Shown: positions 1 through 10,800 of the stretch, piece after piece | Layout: the number at the start of each line of letters is the position of its first letter | Numbering within the stretch: position 1 is the first letter of the stretch | Source: Trichostrongylus colubriformis | Lineage: Eukaryota > Nematoda > Chromadorea > Rhabditida > Trichostrongylidae | Assembly (NCBI GenBank): GCA_963978905.1 | Contig: OZ022256.1 | Coordinates: 11,267,501 to 11,331,500 of the forward strand | Length of the DNA: 64,000 nt | Direction: 5' to 3' | Program-made: the position numbers and the translations under genes | Notes under the pieces: model-generated | The model's database searches: none | What the model saw: the letters and a program-made list of their open reading frames with translations, nothing else | Told to the model about the DNA's origin: nothing

Positions 1-3000
1 AAAGGTTTACAGATATCCAAGGCTATAGCTTGCTCTCGCCAATAAGTATAGGTTTGAGTGAATTGCTCAACAAAAATCTAGAGATTATGTAGTCGTTTGT
101 GGAAGGCTTGGTTTACAAAATCATTTGAATGAAAATTATGAGCGGATATTCGGATGTCTGATACTCAGTCCTTTTCTAAACACATTGAAGTCCTTTTTCG
201 AAACAGCACAATTTGTCGTTACAGTAGAATGATGTATCGATCAGGTCAATTGCTGCTTTCATACATGGCGAATGGATTCCAGTTGCTTTAGCGAGACGAA
301 GGGAAAAGTCGCAATATTTGCCGAACGTTTCCATGAGCTCTTAACATCATTTCGCACGCCTCCAACACGCTACTCCACCTTTTCTCCTTTTTCTCTTCAT
401 TCATATAGGTTTTTCATGCGCATGGACCTGGACGAGTGTGGTGTGGGGGAAACGTGAGGCGTTCCAGGTTGAATTCCACACCCTGCACGCTGTGAAAGTG
501 TGGCGCGATTCTCATCTACTATAACTTCGCGTTGCCGCACCGGCTCTTCTTGTACACGCCCGCTGATGGCACTGCCCGCGGTGTTGTTTAAGCAGCAGAC
601 AGTCCAGAACTATACGTCAACTAAAGAAGCAGTGAGACACGAGATTTTTCTTTTTTACTTTTTTTTATTGCATTGCTTCAATCCTTTATTGACAAACGGT
701 TAAACTCAGGGTTTCAAGAGGATGGCTACGCTACGCAACATTCCACAGTTCCGATCAAGAAAGTACAACGTTGTTGGACATAAAAGCGTAAGCAGACCAT
801 TTTTGGTTTTTTATATGGTTTTTTTATTCTCTTCGCATCATGCGAAGGTGAAACAAGATTACCGAATACCCGCAGCGTGCGTGCTTTGGAAGATGAAGTG
901 GCAAAGTCAGTACCTATCTCGAATACAACATGAAGGGGCGTTTGTCTATTCAGGAAAGGTAAATCATATTGCCACAAATGAGCCCCAAGGGTACAAAGAG
1001 CCAGTTGTGCAACTCGCGGTGAAACGCACGCTGTAGCTTCACAGGGGTGTGGGCAAATATTCCAGCGAATCGCTTCGCGGCGTACCGCTCGCGGCGCCAT
1101 CGGCACGACTTGCCGAATCGATTTTGCTGTTGGGAGCCCGGCAGAGCGTGGCTGCACTCCACCCATGCCACACTGTCTCCCCAGCCATGCCGTCCCGCGT
1201 CCTCCATCCGTGCCACACTGCCTCGCTTGAACCCTGCCATGCTCTGCCACTGGACTGGCACTCGTCACGCCGCTCGCCGCGGGCGGCCACGCGATTCGCT
1301 GGAATATTTGCCCACACCCGCTTCACAGGCGGTGTTGGAGACCCCTTGTGGCTATGGCTCTTTCGCAAGTAAGTTGCGTGCTGCATGTGACCGCCGCGCA
1401 TCACAGATCCGTTGCCGCTCCGACCGATACGTCAGTAGTGGGGCTTTTCAGAGAGCACGCCTGTCACAGAGTACAACGTGAAGATGGGTGTCCTGCTTCT
1501 CAACTTTGTGGCTTTTTTCTTCTTTTCTCTGCTGCTGCCTGCTTAGCCTTTCTTCTCAGCAATCCACCAGTTTATCCCGCCTACTCCTGTCGAAGTATCC
1601 GATTTACTATGATTGATTATTACGAAGTAGCCCAACTCAGGACAGTGATATCAATAGTTTTCTTCAACTGTTCCATAATATAATTTCAGAGAGAACAGTC
1701 AAGGCTATCAACATTTTTACACCAATTATCGTGTGAGTTCCATGTCTCCCATTTAGCATTTTTGTAATCATACTTTTATGTGTGTGTGTTACACCCTTTT
1801 ATCAATCATCTCGCATAGGTTTTCTTCTTCAATGATACTGCCATTATGTGTCGGCATATCACATGAGAGCTACCTAATATTTCTCGACCTTCGATGCCAT
1901 TCTTTTCGTTGATATATTACACTTCTACAGTGAGTCTGGGTAATGAAACCATTGCACTTTCTCACTACACGTACTTCCATTGGGATAAGTTTCCATAAAA
2001 AATGGTATGAATATTTCGCATTTCTCCTTAAGGTTCTCTAACCTTTGTGGTTACATGTTTCATTTCGGGTGGATTACGCTTTTGAATTTCGTTCAATCTT
2101 TGCTCAGATCACAGTACTGGATAATTCATATATTTACTGGATGTATTATACATTCAATAAAGTAAAGTAAGTATTATACATTCAATAAATAAAGTAAGAT
2201 TAACTTAACAAGCAATCTTTCTCAAATAATTCGAAGTAGTTGGCTATGTTGTTGCTTTCTACTGCTAGTTCTCCAGTTTTGCTTCCATGAAATCACTCAA
2301 TCTAATTCAGTGTGACATGACTGAACTGTGCGCGTCTGGCCAGGTTGAAGACAAAGTGTCCTTGCGCATTCCATTCTATGGGCGTATAATAATGATCTCA
2401 AAGATGCGTCCTAATGATTGCTAGTAATGTATCGATCAGTGTTTGTCGTTGCTGAAGTTACGATTCAGCATTCCTTCGGTTCACTTGAATTCTTCATCAT
2501 CTCTATAGTTACGGCCACACGATCTAATAAACTTGTCTAGAAGTTTGATGGTCAGCACTGTGGATGAAAGAAGTGAAGTTATTAGTACTCGATAGACCCG
2601 CACAGATCGAGATAATTGCGGGGCACCGCAAGATGTTAATCTTTTTTTGGTGTCATCTATTGATCGTATGAGTATCACTGCAACAGCAATCTCAAATCAT
2701 CGTGTATTCTGCCTTTCGCTATTGATAATAAGGTCTTGTCACACAACTTAAGACATATTCTGTCGAAAAGTTTATCCAACACATTTCTTTTTGGTTTTGT
2801 TGGGCGATCTATTTAATTACTCTTTTACTTACTTTCATGCGATAAACAGCATAGCCTTGTTAATTAGTATTTTCAACGAAAATATGTATTCATTCGTAGG
2901 TCCATCTTATACTCTTTTTCTTAGGTCTATATGTTAAGACATTCTACAGTTCTAGTACCACAAATTTTTTGATTCCAGTTTCACAACGGTGGGCGGCTAG

Positions 3001-3236
3001 CTACAACTTGGTTACGATTGATCGGTTTACTAAATCAGATACCCAGACAAATCAGAGGTAGGTGACTTAGCGATCAAATAATAAGTGATTCCAATAGTAT
3101 CGCTAAATTGTGCTGTGAATCACAAATTTTTTGAATTGCTGTCACACTAGTTACCTTGTTCAAACTCATGTCTCTATTTTGGCATGTGTATTCTCATTTT
3201 TCATCACTTTTTGCTCTGGTTTAAGCAGTTTTTTAG
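1..3236. other. Gene-poor leading region
   Basis: No reading frame here looks like a conserved protein, and no pair of good splice sites brackets one. The sequence is mostly AT-rich and non-repetitive, apart from the GC-rich foldback element at 1048-1316 and a small direct repeat around 2140-2200 (two copies of a motif containing ACATTCAATAAA). The 5' part of the gene whose possible exons lie at 3237-4585 could be hidden here, but I cannot identify it. Confidence 0.5.
1048..1316. repeat. Foldback MITE, family A, copy 1
   Basis: A 269 bp GC-rich element bounded by inverted repeats of about 27 bp: the left end starts TGTGGGCAAATATTCCAGCG and the right end is its reverse complement. The interior shares a long block (TTTTGCTGTTGGGAGCCCGG and the following 40 bp) with the element at 19994-20270, whose terminal repeats differ. 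There is no coding capacity; open frames through it are artefacts of high GC content. It is a non-autonomous element of unknown superfamily. Confidence 0.8.
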
Positions 3237-3361
3237 AAGTTTCATCAAGTGCAAATCTCTCCCACTCACGGTGCGAGATCCCACGTGGTCGTGATCGCTC
3301 CGACTTGATTAACCTCTCCGAGTTATTCCCGGCAAACGGTACCGCACGTCTTAAAGAGGAG
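3237..3361 (+). CDS. Possible internal exon of an unidentified gene
   Basis: Between a TTTTTTAG acceptor (3230-3236) and a GTATGC donor (3362) there is a 125-base open segment, entered in phase 1 and left in phase 0. It reads VSSSANLSHSRCEI followed by PRGRDRSDLINLSELF and an N-glycosylation-like NGT. The composition and good splice sites make it look like a real exon. I cannot match it to a family, and I could not link it in phase with the next candidate exon at 4396. It would belong to a + strand gene ending before the V-ATPase gene. Confidence 0.3.
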
Positions 3362-4395
3362 GTATGCTTTCAAGGCATTCTGATAGCTCTATTTCCGGCT
3401 GTATTTTTAGCACTTTAAAAATTGGTTCTTGTATTCTTGTGGTTTTTCGTCAACCTAGGTTTCAATGTTAAGCGATTTTATTGATTTTAGAATGTCATTC
3501 CTAGGAAAGCCTACTGAAACCTTAGTCCCATTCAGACAATGAGGAAAAGGTGGGGATAGTCGAAAAGAGTAGTTCACCTAACAACTCGTGTAAAATGAAG
3601 ATAAACACAGTAGCTGCGCAGTATGCAGCGATTTCAAGTTGAGAGATCTTGGAGATTGTTTGCCCTTTTGTTTGTGGGGTTACAGGAAGGAAACCCGACG
3701 TGTGGCTGCGCTAGCTGGTTGCAAGAAATGAATGACATTCCTGAAGGATGACCGTCAGTAGATAGAATGCGGCACAACCATCAGTCCTGCAATAACGACT
3801 TTGCAGCTGCCTGAGATGTCCTAATTATTAGCTAATTACAGCATGAAAACCACAGCCAGCTGTAACTTCGCATCCACCTGCATCCCCATACCTTCACTGC
3901 GAGTGGGGACTGGTCTCTCGATTCTTGCAATGAATCAGTGTTTGGAGCCATAATATTCGACCACTTCAGGAGATCCAACATTTCTCTCCCATCCATCGTG
4001 TTTGTTGCAATCTCGATGTTTAGATCAATAGGGCATATTTGTAAAAGCCGGTCTGAGTACGGCACGCGCGTTCGCTAAATGATATATCCTTGAGATTTAT
4101 ATCTGTCCGCATCGCGCAATTAGATCAATCTTTAATGAAACTATACAGAACGCTCGGTTTGTCGGTATACTTTCTCAGAAAGTTTCAAACTCAGGGAGGT
4201 GTCATGCATGTTATGGCATAGCTTGCTGATTCCTTATTTTTCCACTTGATGGAAGGTTCCCATCACAAAGCCACTTCCTGTCATTGCCATTCAGAAAGAC
4301 TCAATCATGAGCTGGCAAGCGACAGGGAGGCTAGGTGACCTGTACTAAGATTGTTTGTTGTTTTGCTTTTTTCTGTTGGACTGCGAATGCTATAG

Positions 4396-4585
4396 TCAAC
4401 ATGGGGAACGTTTTAAGCCTTCTGATTTCACTATCAGCGTCCAACAGCGCCATTTACGCGCCTCTTTGAGTGATATTGCATACTTTCTCGGGGCAGCGCT
4501 AGCATTGATCCTAATTGTTTCGATCTACTCGTTGTTGGTAAACTTTCGTGATCCCTCGAAAATTTCCAGCAATTGCTCGTATTGA
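4396..4585 (+). CDS. Possible terminal exon with one membrane segment
   Basis: After a TATAG acceptor (4391-4395) an open frame entered in phase 2 runs to a TGA at 4583-4585. It encodes about 63 residues with one strong hydrophobic stretch (AYFLGAALALILIVSIYSLL) followed by a short polar tail ending NCSY. This would be a type I or tail-anchored C-terminus. An internal GTAAAC after SLL could instead be a donor. Its end is only about 250 bases before the V-ATPase start, a spacing typical of nematode operons. The family is unknown; the call rests on splice context and hydrophobicity only. Confidence 0.3.
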
Positions 4586-4789
4586 GTCGTTTCCTCTATG
4601 GATGTTGAGAAATTTTTATACTCTTTTTGATCTAGTATACTTTTTATGGTGAGCATTCTTAGTATTTTAATTGACGCCGTGGCTCGATTGTTCTTTCATT
4701 CAGAAGTTTTATAATAAGAATTACTATATCACGGCACGGCGAAATGGTTTCATTGATGTCAGACTGCAATATATACTTAAAGGCTAAGG

Positions 4790-4839
4790 TGTTTTAGCAA
4801 CCGGCTGTTCGGCCATATAAGGTCTCCGCCGAAGACGCA
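4790..4839 (+). promoter_or_regulatory. Probable trans-splice acceptor and short 5' UTR of the V-ATPase gene
   Basis: GTGTTTTAG at 4789-4797 is a nematode-style acceptor with no matching upstream donor. It lies 42 bases before the ATG at 4840, so a spliced leader probably joins at 4798. Whether the leader is SL1 or SL2 cannot be told from the sequence. Confidence 0.55.
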
Positions 4840-7800
4840 ATGGGGTCTCTGTATCGCAGTGAGCCGATGAAGCTCTGCCAAATGATTTTGGTCAAGGATG
4901 CTGCGTACGACTGTGTAGCTGAATTGGGGAAATATGGCAATGTACAGTTTAATGATGTTAGTTCTTACAATATTGAATATTTGGAGAGCAACCTTTGATC
5001 TCGTTTTCTTTTCCCATATTCACCACATTCTTTGAATTGATTATATAATTCGCTGCGATCCATCCTTTTGTCCTGTTTTCCATAGGATGGGAATTCCTAA
5101 CTTCAGCCACATTAGTGAGCGAAAGGTGCAGTTATGGGAGGAAGTGGGACCTACTTCAACCCATCTTTCCAGGGAAGACTTTTTCGAGGAAAAAGTTTTT
5201 AGGAAAAGGCGAGGGAAGCATGAGAAAAACCATGACTTCCTTTCTTTTAACGTCCATTTAGCTTATCGATCAATCACATTCATATCGATATTCTTGGTCA
5301 GTAAAGTATCTGCTGTCAATCCCAATATACTCGTTCATACTTTCTACTTACGAATGGGAATCGCTCTCCTCCGCGTTGAGATCCCATGCACCATCACTGC
5401 TCTGCTCAGACGTGACACCACTTTTTCAATGTTTTGAGATCCAAAAGATCGAAATATCCTGGTGCGCTTCGCAAAATATCTTTACTGTCGAACATATGGT
5501 TTTCTAGCTGAATGCCAACAAGAACATTTTCCAACGAACATTTGTGAGAGAAGTGCGACGGTGTGAAGAACTTGAGAGAAAATTGAGTGAGTTCTTATTA
5601 ACTTGTGTTTTTGTCTAATGTTTTTTATCATTCAAGCCATCCCTCAGGACGTTCAATTTATGCCTCTCATGTGTACGACTAGTGCCGTCCGCAAAAATCG
5701 AGAATGTTTAGGATTTCTTGAACGACAGGTAGTAGAATGTGTACCGGATATAGAACTGATGCCAATTGACGCCACTGTAATCGAAACACCATCACATTCT
5801 GAAATCAACAACTTGGAGGTGAACTTGGATTTTTGTTTTTACGTATGTTCCTGTTGGGCGGAGGTGGTGTAGTGACAGGTGGCGCGCACCCCACTCTCAT
5901 GGTGCGGGGATCAAATCCCACATCAACGCCCGCCCAGGCCAACCAAGCCTTCCATCCCTCCGGGGTCGGTAAATTGGTACCAGGCTCGTCTGGGAGCATA
6001 AAAGCACTGACTTGTACATCGGCTGGTCACCGCAGGTCATTGTATAGGCCACATCACATTCACCAGCCATCACGATTCTGAATGAAACTTGAATGTGCGG
6101 CGCATCCCATAGATGGGATTGATTAACGCCAAAAACTTTATCCTATACTTTAACATTAACTAACGTATGTTCCTGTTACTACCGTTAATCGTGTTCACAT
6201 GGTTGGCGATATACAAGATTTCAATACTGTATTATTGGATTACCTACAGGTGATCTGAATCTGTATTATCGCTACTATCACTTACTATATACGATCGACT
6301 TAGCGTGTCTGTCTGTCTATTTCTCTGTCACGAAATTCGGAACTATCTGAAGGAAAACCAATAAAGATCGGGTGAAGTATGGGATGGCTGTATGAGTGAA
6401 GAAGTGAGGGGTGCACATAGACAAAGTTGAGCCTGGGTAGGGCGTGCGCTGCAGACGTTAGGATAAAGTCAGCGACGAAGTTCTAGAAATAATGACAGAG
6501 ATCCAACGAAAAATTCGTAGTTCTGTTCGAGTCGAGATCAGGAAACGAAGAATTTTTTCGGGCGAGCTGTTCGAAAATGGAGGAGCACAGCTGAACTCAG
6601 TTATCCACCTGCTGTGCTGGTCTGCTTAGCCGTCCCGCAAAAGAATTTCTTAGAGAGGAGTAAGAAGTTCGCATAAACTGATTAAGGCCTCGCCCACATT
6701 GGTGTGTCGTGCGCCAAATATGCAGTGCTGTGGTCAAAAATTTCTGATTTGATTCCCAAGTGGCGTACACAACGGGAAACAATGGTTTGTAATCAACGAT
6801 GAGCTTCTCAGGATGGGGAAAAACCTTCCTGCAGTGAGCGGGGCTTACCTTGGATGAGCGGCGCTTACCGCGGCTCCAACACAGCCCAGAAAATAAAAAG
6901 CTATGCTCCGCCCTTAGTGGCCGAGTTCTGCGCTGGATCGGAACTCTAGTCAAAAAAAATTCGAATTCTATTCCAAAGTGGCCTAATCCATGATTAGGAA
7001 AGCCGTAGGTAGTCGACATACCATTTGCCATACATTGATGGCACTAAATCGCGTCAGCAGTCGAATTCCTCCTGATCCCACACAATATGATAATTGACTT
7101 TTAAACACAGGGTCAGGTGTCGTCATTACCTTCAAAATGCGCCATGCCTTCGATTCCTTTCAAATTCATGGCAGCATGCTAATGCGTCCTAGAACTACAC
7201 AACAAGTTAATATCGTACAATTGATGAGCCATGTACCATGCATATGATGACCACTTCTAATTGTAGCAGCATTTGAGTACTTCCTGAACCCACATGTAGA
7301 TAGTAGTGATTTATTCATAAAGAGATATGTGTATATTGCAGACGCTGTTCACAAAGAAATGTCGGTAATCCGATTTCAGCCAGAATGACGAGCAGGGCCT
7401 TGTTAAGAGAGTCATGGGCATTCAATGCGCCACGTGCCATACCTTCTACGGGCATTCATGATGTGGATAAGTGACGTAGAACGGAGCCGGCTTTGCCTGT
7501 GTCGTAATAAGGTCTGAAAGAGGGGTAATGAGGTATGGAAAAGGATGGCGGGTTGATAGGCCATGATTAACAGGGAGTTATTGGATTGATTGAAGGAGGC
7601 CGGTCATCTGTGGGTGGCTGTTTTGACTTGGTTAGGTATTCTTTCGTGTCAGCCGCTTTCGATGATGGTCGGACGCTCAACTACATTCGCGGCGCTCTGC
7701 ATTGGCCACACATCAGGGCACGGTGCCTAGTCGGACTGGCCGGCGTCAGCGGCTCCCACCCCCCTCTTATCAGGATGAAATAAGAATTGGACTAATCAGG

Positions 7801-10800
7801 AGTAATAACCTCTCATCACTTAGTGGCGTTTTTATTGTCCTTTGCTTCTTATGTGTCCCCTGCCTTGATTGCATTCCCAAAGCTTTCCCCTCTCATCAAA
7901 AAATCGGAATCTTCAGGTGCTTTATTTCTAGGTTCTCTGTAGCAAGAGAACCTTCATAAGATTAACTTGATTGCTCACAGCTGAAAACATCAAAAGGGGT
8001 AAAATTGGAATTCGTGCTTGGGATTTCCAGGTTGATTTTATGGGTTCATCCCACAAAAAGCGTCAGGAAACCATTTTTCGTACTTTCGCTCAGATCTCTT
8101 TCGCGTTATTTTGTTTACCTTTCCGATTTCAGACACAAGTAGACCAGCTGGAACTGGATTTCGTTTCGCTGAATAAAAATGATAGTTCTCTCAGGAAAAA
8201 TTTAAATGAAATGCGAGAATTCCAATACGTCTTAGAACGAGTTGAGCAGTTCTTCGAAGTGGTGAGTTTTCGCACCCGCAACTTTCTTTTCCACGATGTT
8301 ATGTTGACTGGTGAATTTCAGCATATGGCAGATGAAGCCATGCACAACATCGAAGCTCCTGATGCCGAGGTAACGCTTTTTGATTTATTTCTGTTGAATA
8401 AAGTTGTATTAGCATACAACGGGTGTAGTAAATGACACTTTCGGTGTTAATCATCTTCCTCCTAGAGTTGTAGTGGCATATTATCGTGATTTGGCTTATG
8501 CAGTCACTTCGGGCCAGCCGATGTGCGAGCTAGTTCCTCTACCCTCTCAGACGGGTCTGGTACGGATTGAGCCAATCCGAAGATAGTCCTCGTTGTGCAC
8601 GGGTGGGCGTTGGTGCAGGATTTGGGCTCTGGGCCGTGCTACGCTAGCGGCATCATCTGTGACTACACCTCACCACATCAACCTCGCTAGCGTACACTAA
8701 AGTTCGAGAATACATCTGTTATCAACTGTATCATCTGCCTGTGGTAAGGGTATTAATATTTCGGGCGTAGGTGGTATAGTGGCGAGGGCGCGCATTCCCT
8801 CTCATGGTACGGGGATCAAATCCCGCACCGACGCCCGCCTTGGCCAGCACGCCTCCATTTCCCCGGGGTTGATGAAATGGTATCAGACTCGTCTTGGAGC
8901 ATAAAAACACCGACTCCCACATAGACTGGCCTCGCAATACTTTGTCGGCCATATCGCATTCACCTGCCACTACGATCCGGAATGGAACTAGTATGCGCAC
9001 CCCGCCCACCGTCCGAGAAATTGGGGAGCTGTATCTCATTGTCAGCCGAATTCTTGCTTTTTCGCGTAAAACTTTGCGCAGCGCATCCCATCAGAGGATT
9101 GGTTGACACCAAAAACTTTTTCGTTCTTCACAAATACTAGCATCCCATATTGTGCAAGTCGGTGATTTCATAATCACTGCGTTCCCACTTTTTTGCGATC
9201 TTCTGGTGCAATCGCAGGATGCTGCGCAAATGCTGTCACAAAAGCGTTAAACGAGGATTGATGACAGTCGAATCCGGTTAAGGACGAAATGTCTGATTTG
9301 TAGGGAACTGGGTGCACTGTTGCACTGTGAGTCATTCGTGCGAAGTGATTAATGTTCATTTCATTGCAACATATAGAAGCAAAAGAAATGGTATAGCCTT
9401 GTACAGCTGAGGTTCCATAGCTTATCATAAGCATAACGAAGGAGTTGAAGTCACGTTATTTGCGTGGATGGGTGAAACTAGGGGAAGCCGTCAGTGAATA
9501 TTATAGCCATATTTCTAGTGTTTCAGCAAGATACATTACAAAAATCGATCAGCGCTGGTGGTCATATTTCTGGTCAAAATGACATCCCTCTTACGCCTTT
9601 GCTTAGCGACGAAAAGGGTGAAAATGCTTGGTGAGCCGAAGCTTTTCTTAAAATTTCCAGTTTACGGTCAAGAGTATAGTACCAGTCTCTCGAATATGCG
9701 GTGACTTCAGGTTCGTGGCCGGTGTCATGCCTTTGGACAAAAAGAATACTTTTGAAAGAGTACTTTGGCGAGCGTGTAGGCGAACAGCGTTTGTACGAAT
9801 CAGTGATGTGACACTCACCCTGGAGGATCCTGTTACAGTGAGTTTATTCACGAAAAAAAGATTTGAACTTCAATTGCTGACTTATATAGTGGTGCGCAGT
9901 CACCTCAGATAGAATGTGCTTCTGAGAGAATCTGAATAAGCACGCTTATTGTTCATCGATTATCGTGCATGAGTGGCGATGTATGTCACGGCGATGCATT
10001 TTGCCCTGCTGCTCAAAGCTTACACATCTTTCTCAATAGTTGTCAAATGAAAATCTTGTACGGAAAAATTCGTATTAGTGCTATTTTCAGCTCGCCCCCA
10101 TCATGAAATGTGTATTCATCGTATTTTTCAAAGGAGAAAGCCTTAAACTGATCGTTGATAAGGTGTGCGATGGGTAAGGAATGTCGTTACTTTTCTAATG
10201 AACAGTCACTGTCCACACATACTTTTTTTGTTTAGTTTCAATGCCAGACAGTACCCATGCCCAAAGACCTCGAAAGAGCGACAACAGGCACTCTTCGAGA
10301 CGATATCACGTATCCAAGATCTCAAGACTGTTATCGACAGCACCCAGCAGCATCGTTTCCAGGTTATCCCTTTTACATACACTTTTGAGGTTTTGTAATT
10401 TAGTTATCATCCCCTATGGGATGACAAGGTCTTGCTTACATCTCCAATTCATGGGCCGAGCTACCGGAGGCCATGGCTCTTTGTTGAGCATGTTTGAGTA
10501 TTTCTTCAGGAGTTAGTAATCGGGGCATGCCAGTAGATGCGGCGGCAAATGCCGCTATATTGCCTATGCTTCTGAGGTTATCAAAAATTTTCAAACTTCT
10601 GTGCCAATATCTCTCTTTGATAGTATCAGCAACTGATAGCGACTATTCCTTATTGTCAAGAAAGAGCTCGTGAAAGAAATTCATGGCGGAGACAGTCCTC
10701 TGTTATCCCCTCGATGCTTCCGAGCGCTCATGCAGTCAAGTTTTTTGCAGATTCTTAGAGACGTTGCTAAGGATTTACCGGATTGGCTTAAGAAGGTGCA

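Noticed and set aside
726..1404. Long overlapping frames on both strands near 1 kb
   Set aside because: They coincide with the GC-rich foldback MITE at 1048-1316, where inverted arms keep several frames open.
5856..5935. A functional tRNA gene
   Set aside because: The B box and end pairing are tRNA-like, but the anticodon arm is malformed, there is no proper acceptor stem of 7 bp, and the same head recurs fused to a common body, which marks a SINE.
5833..6081. 82-codon frame in V-ATPase intron 3
   Set aside because: It is the translated SINE body; related frames appear in each other SINE copy.
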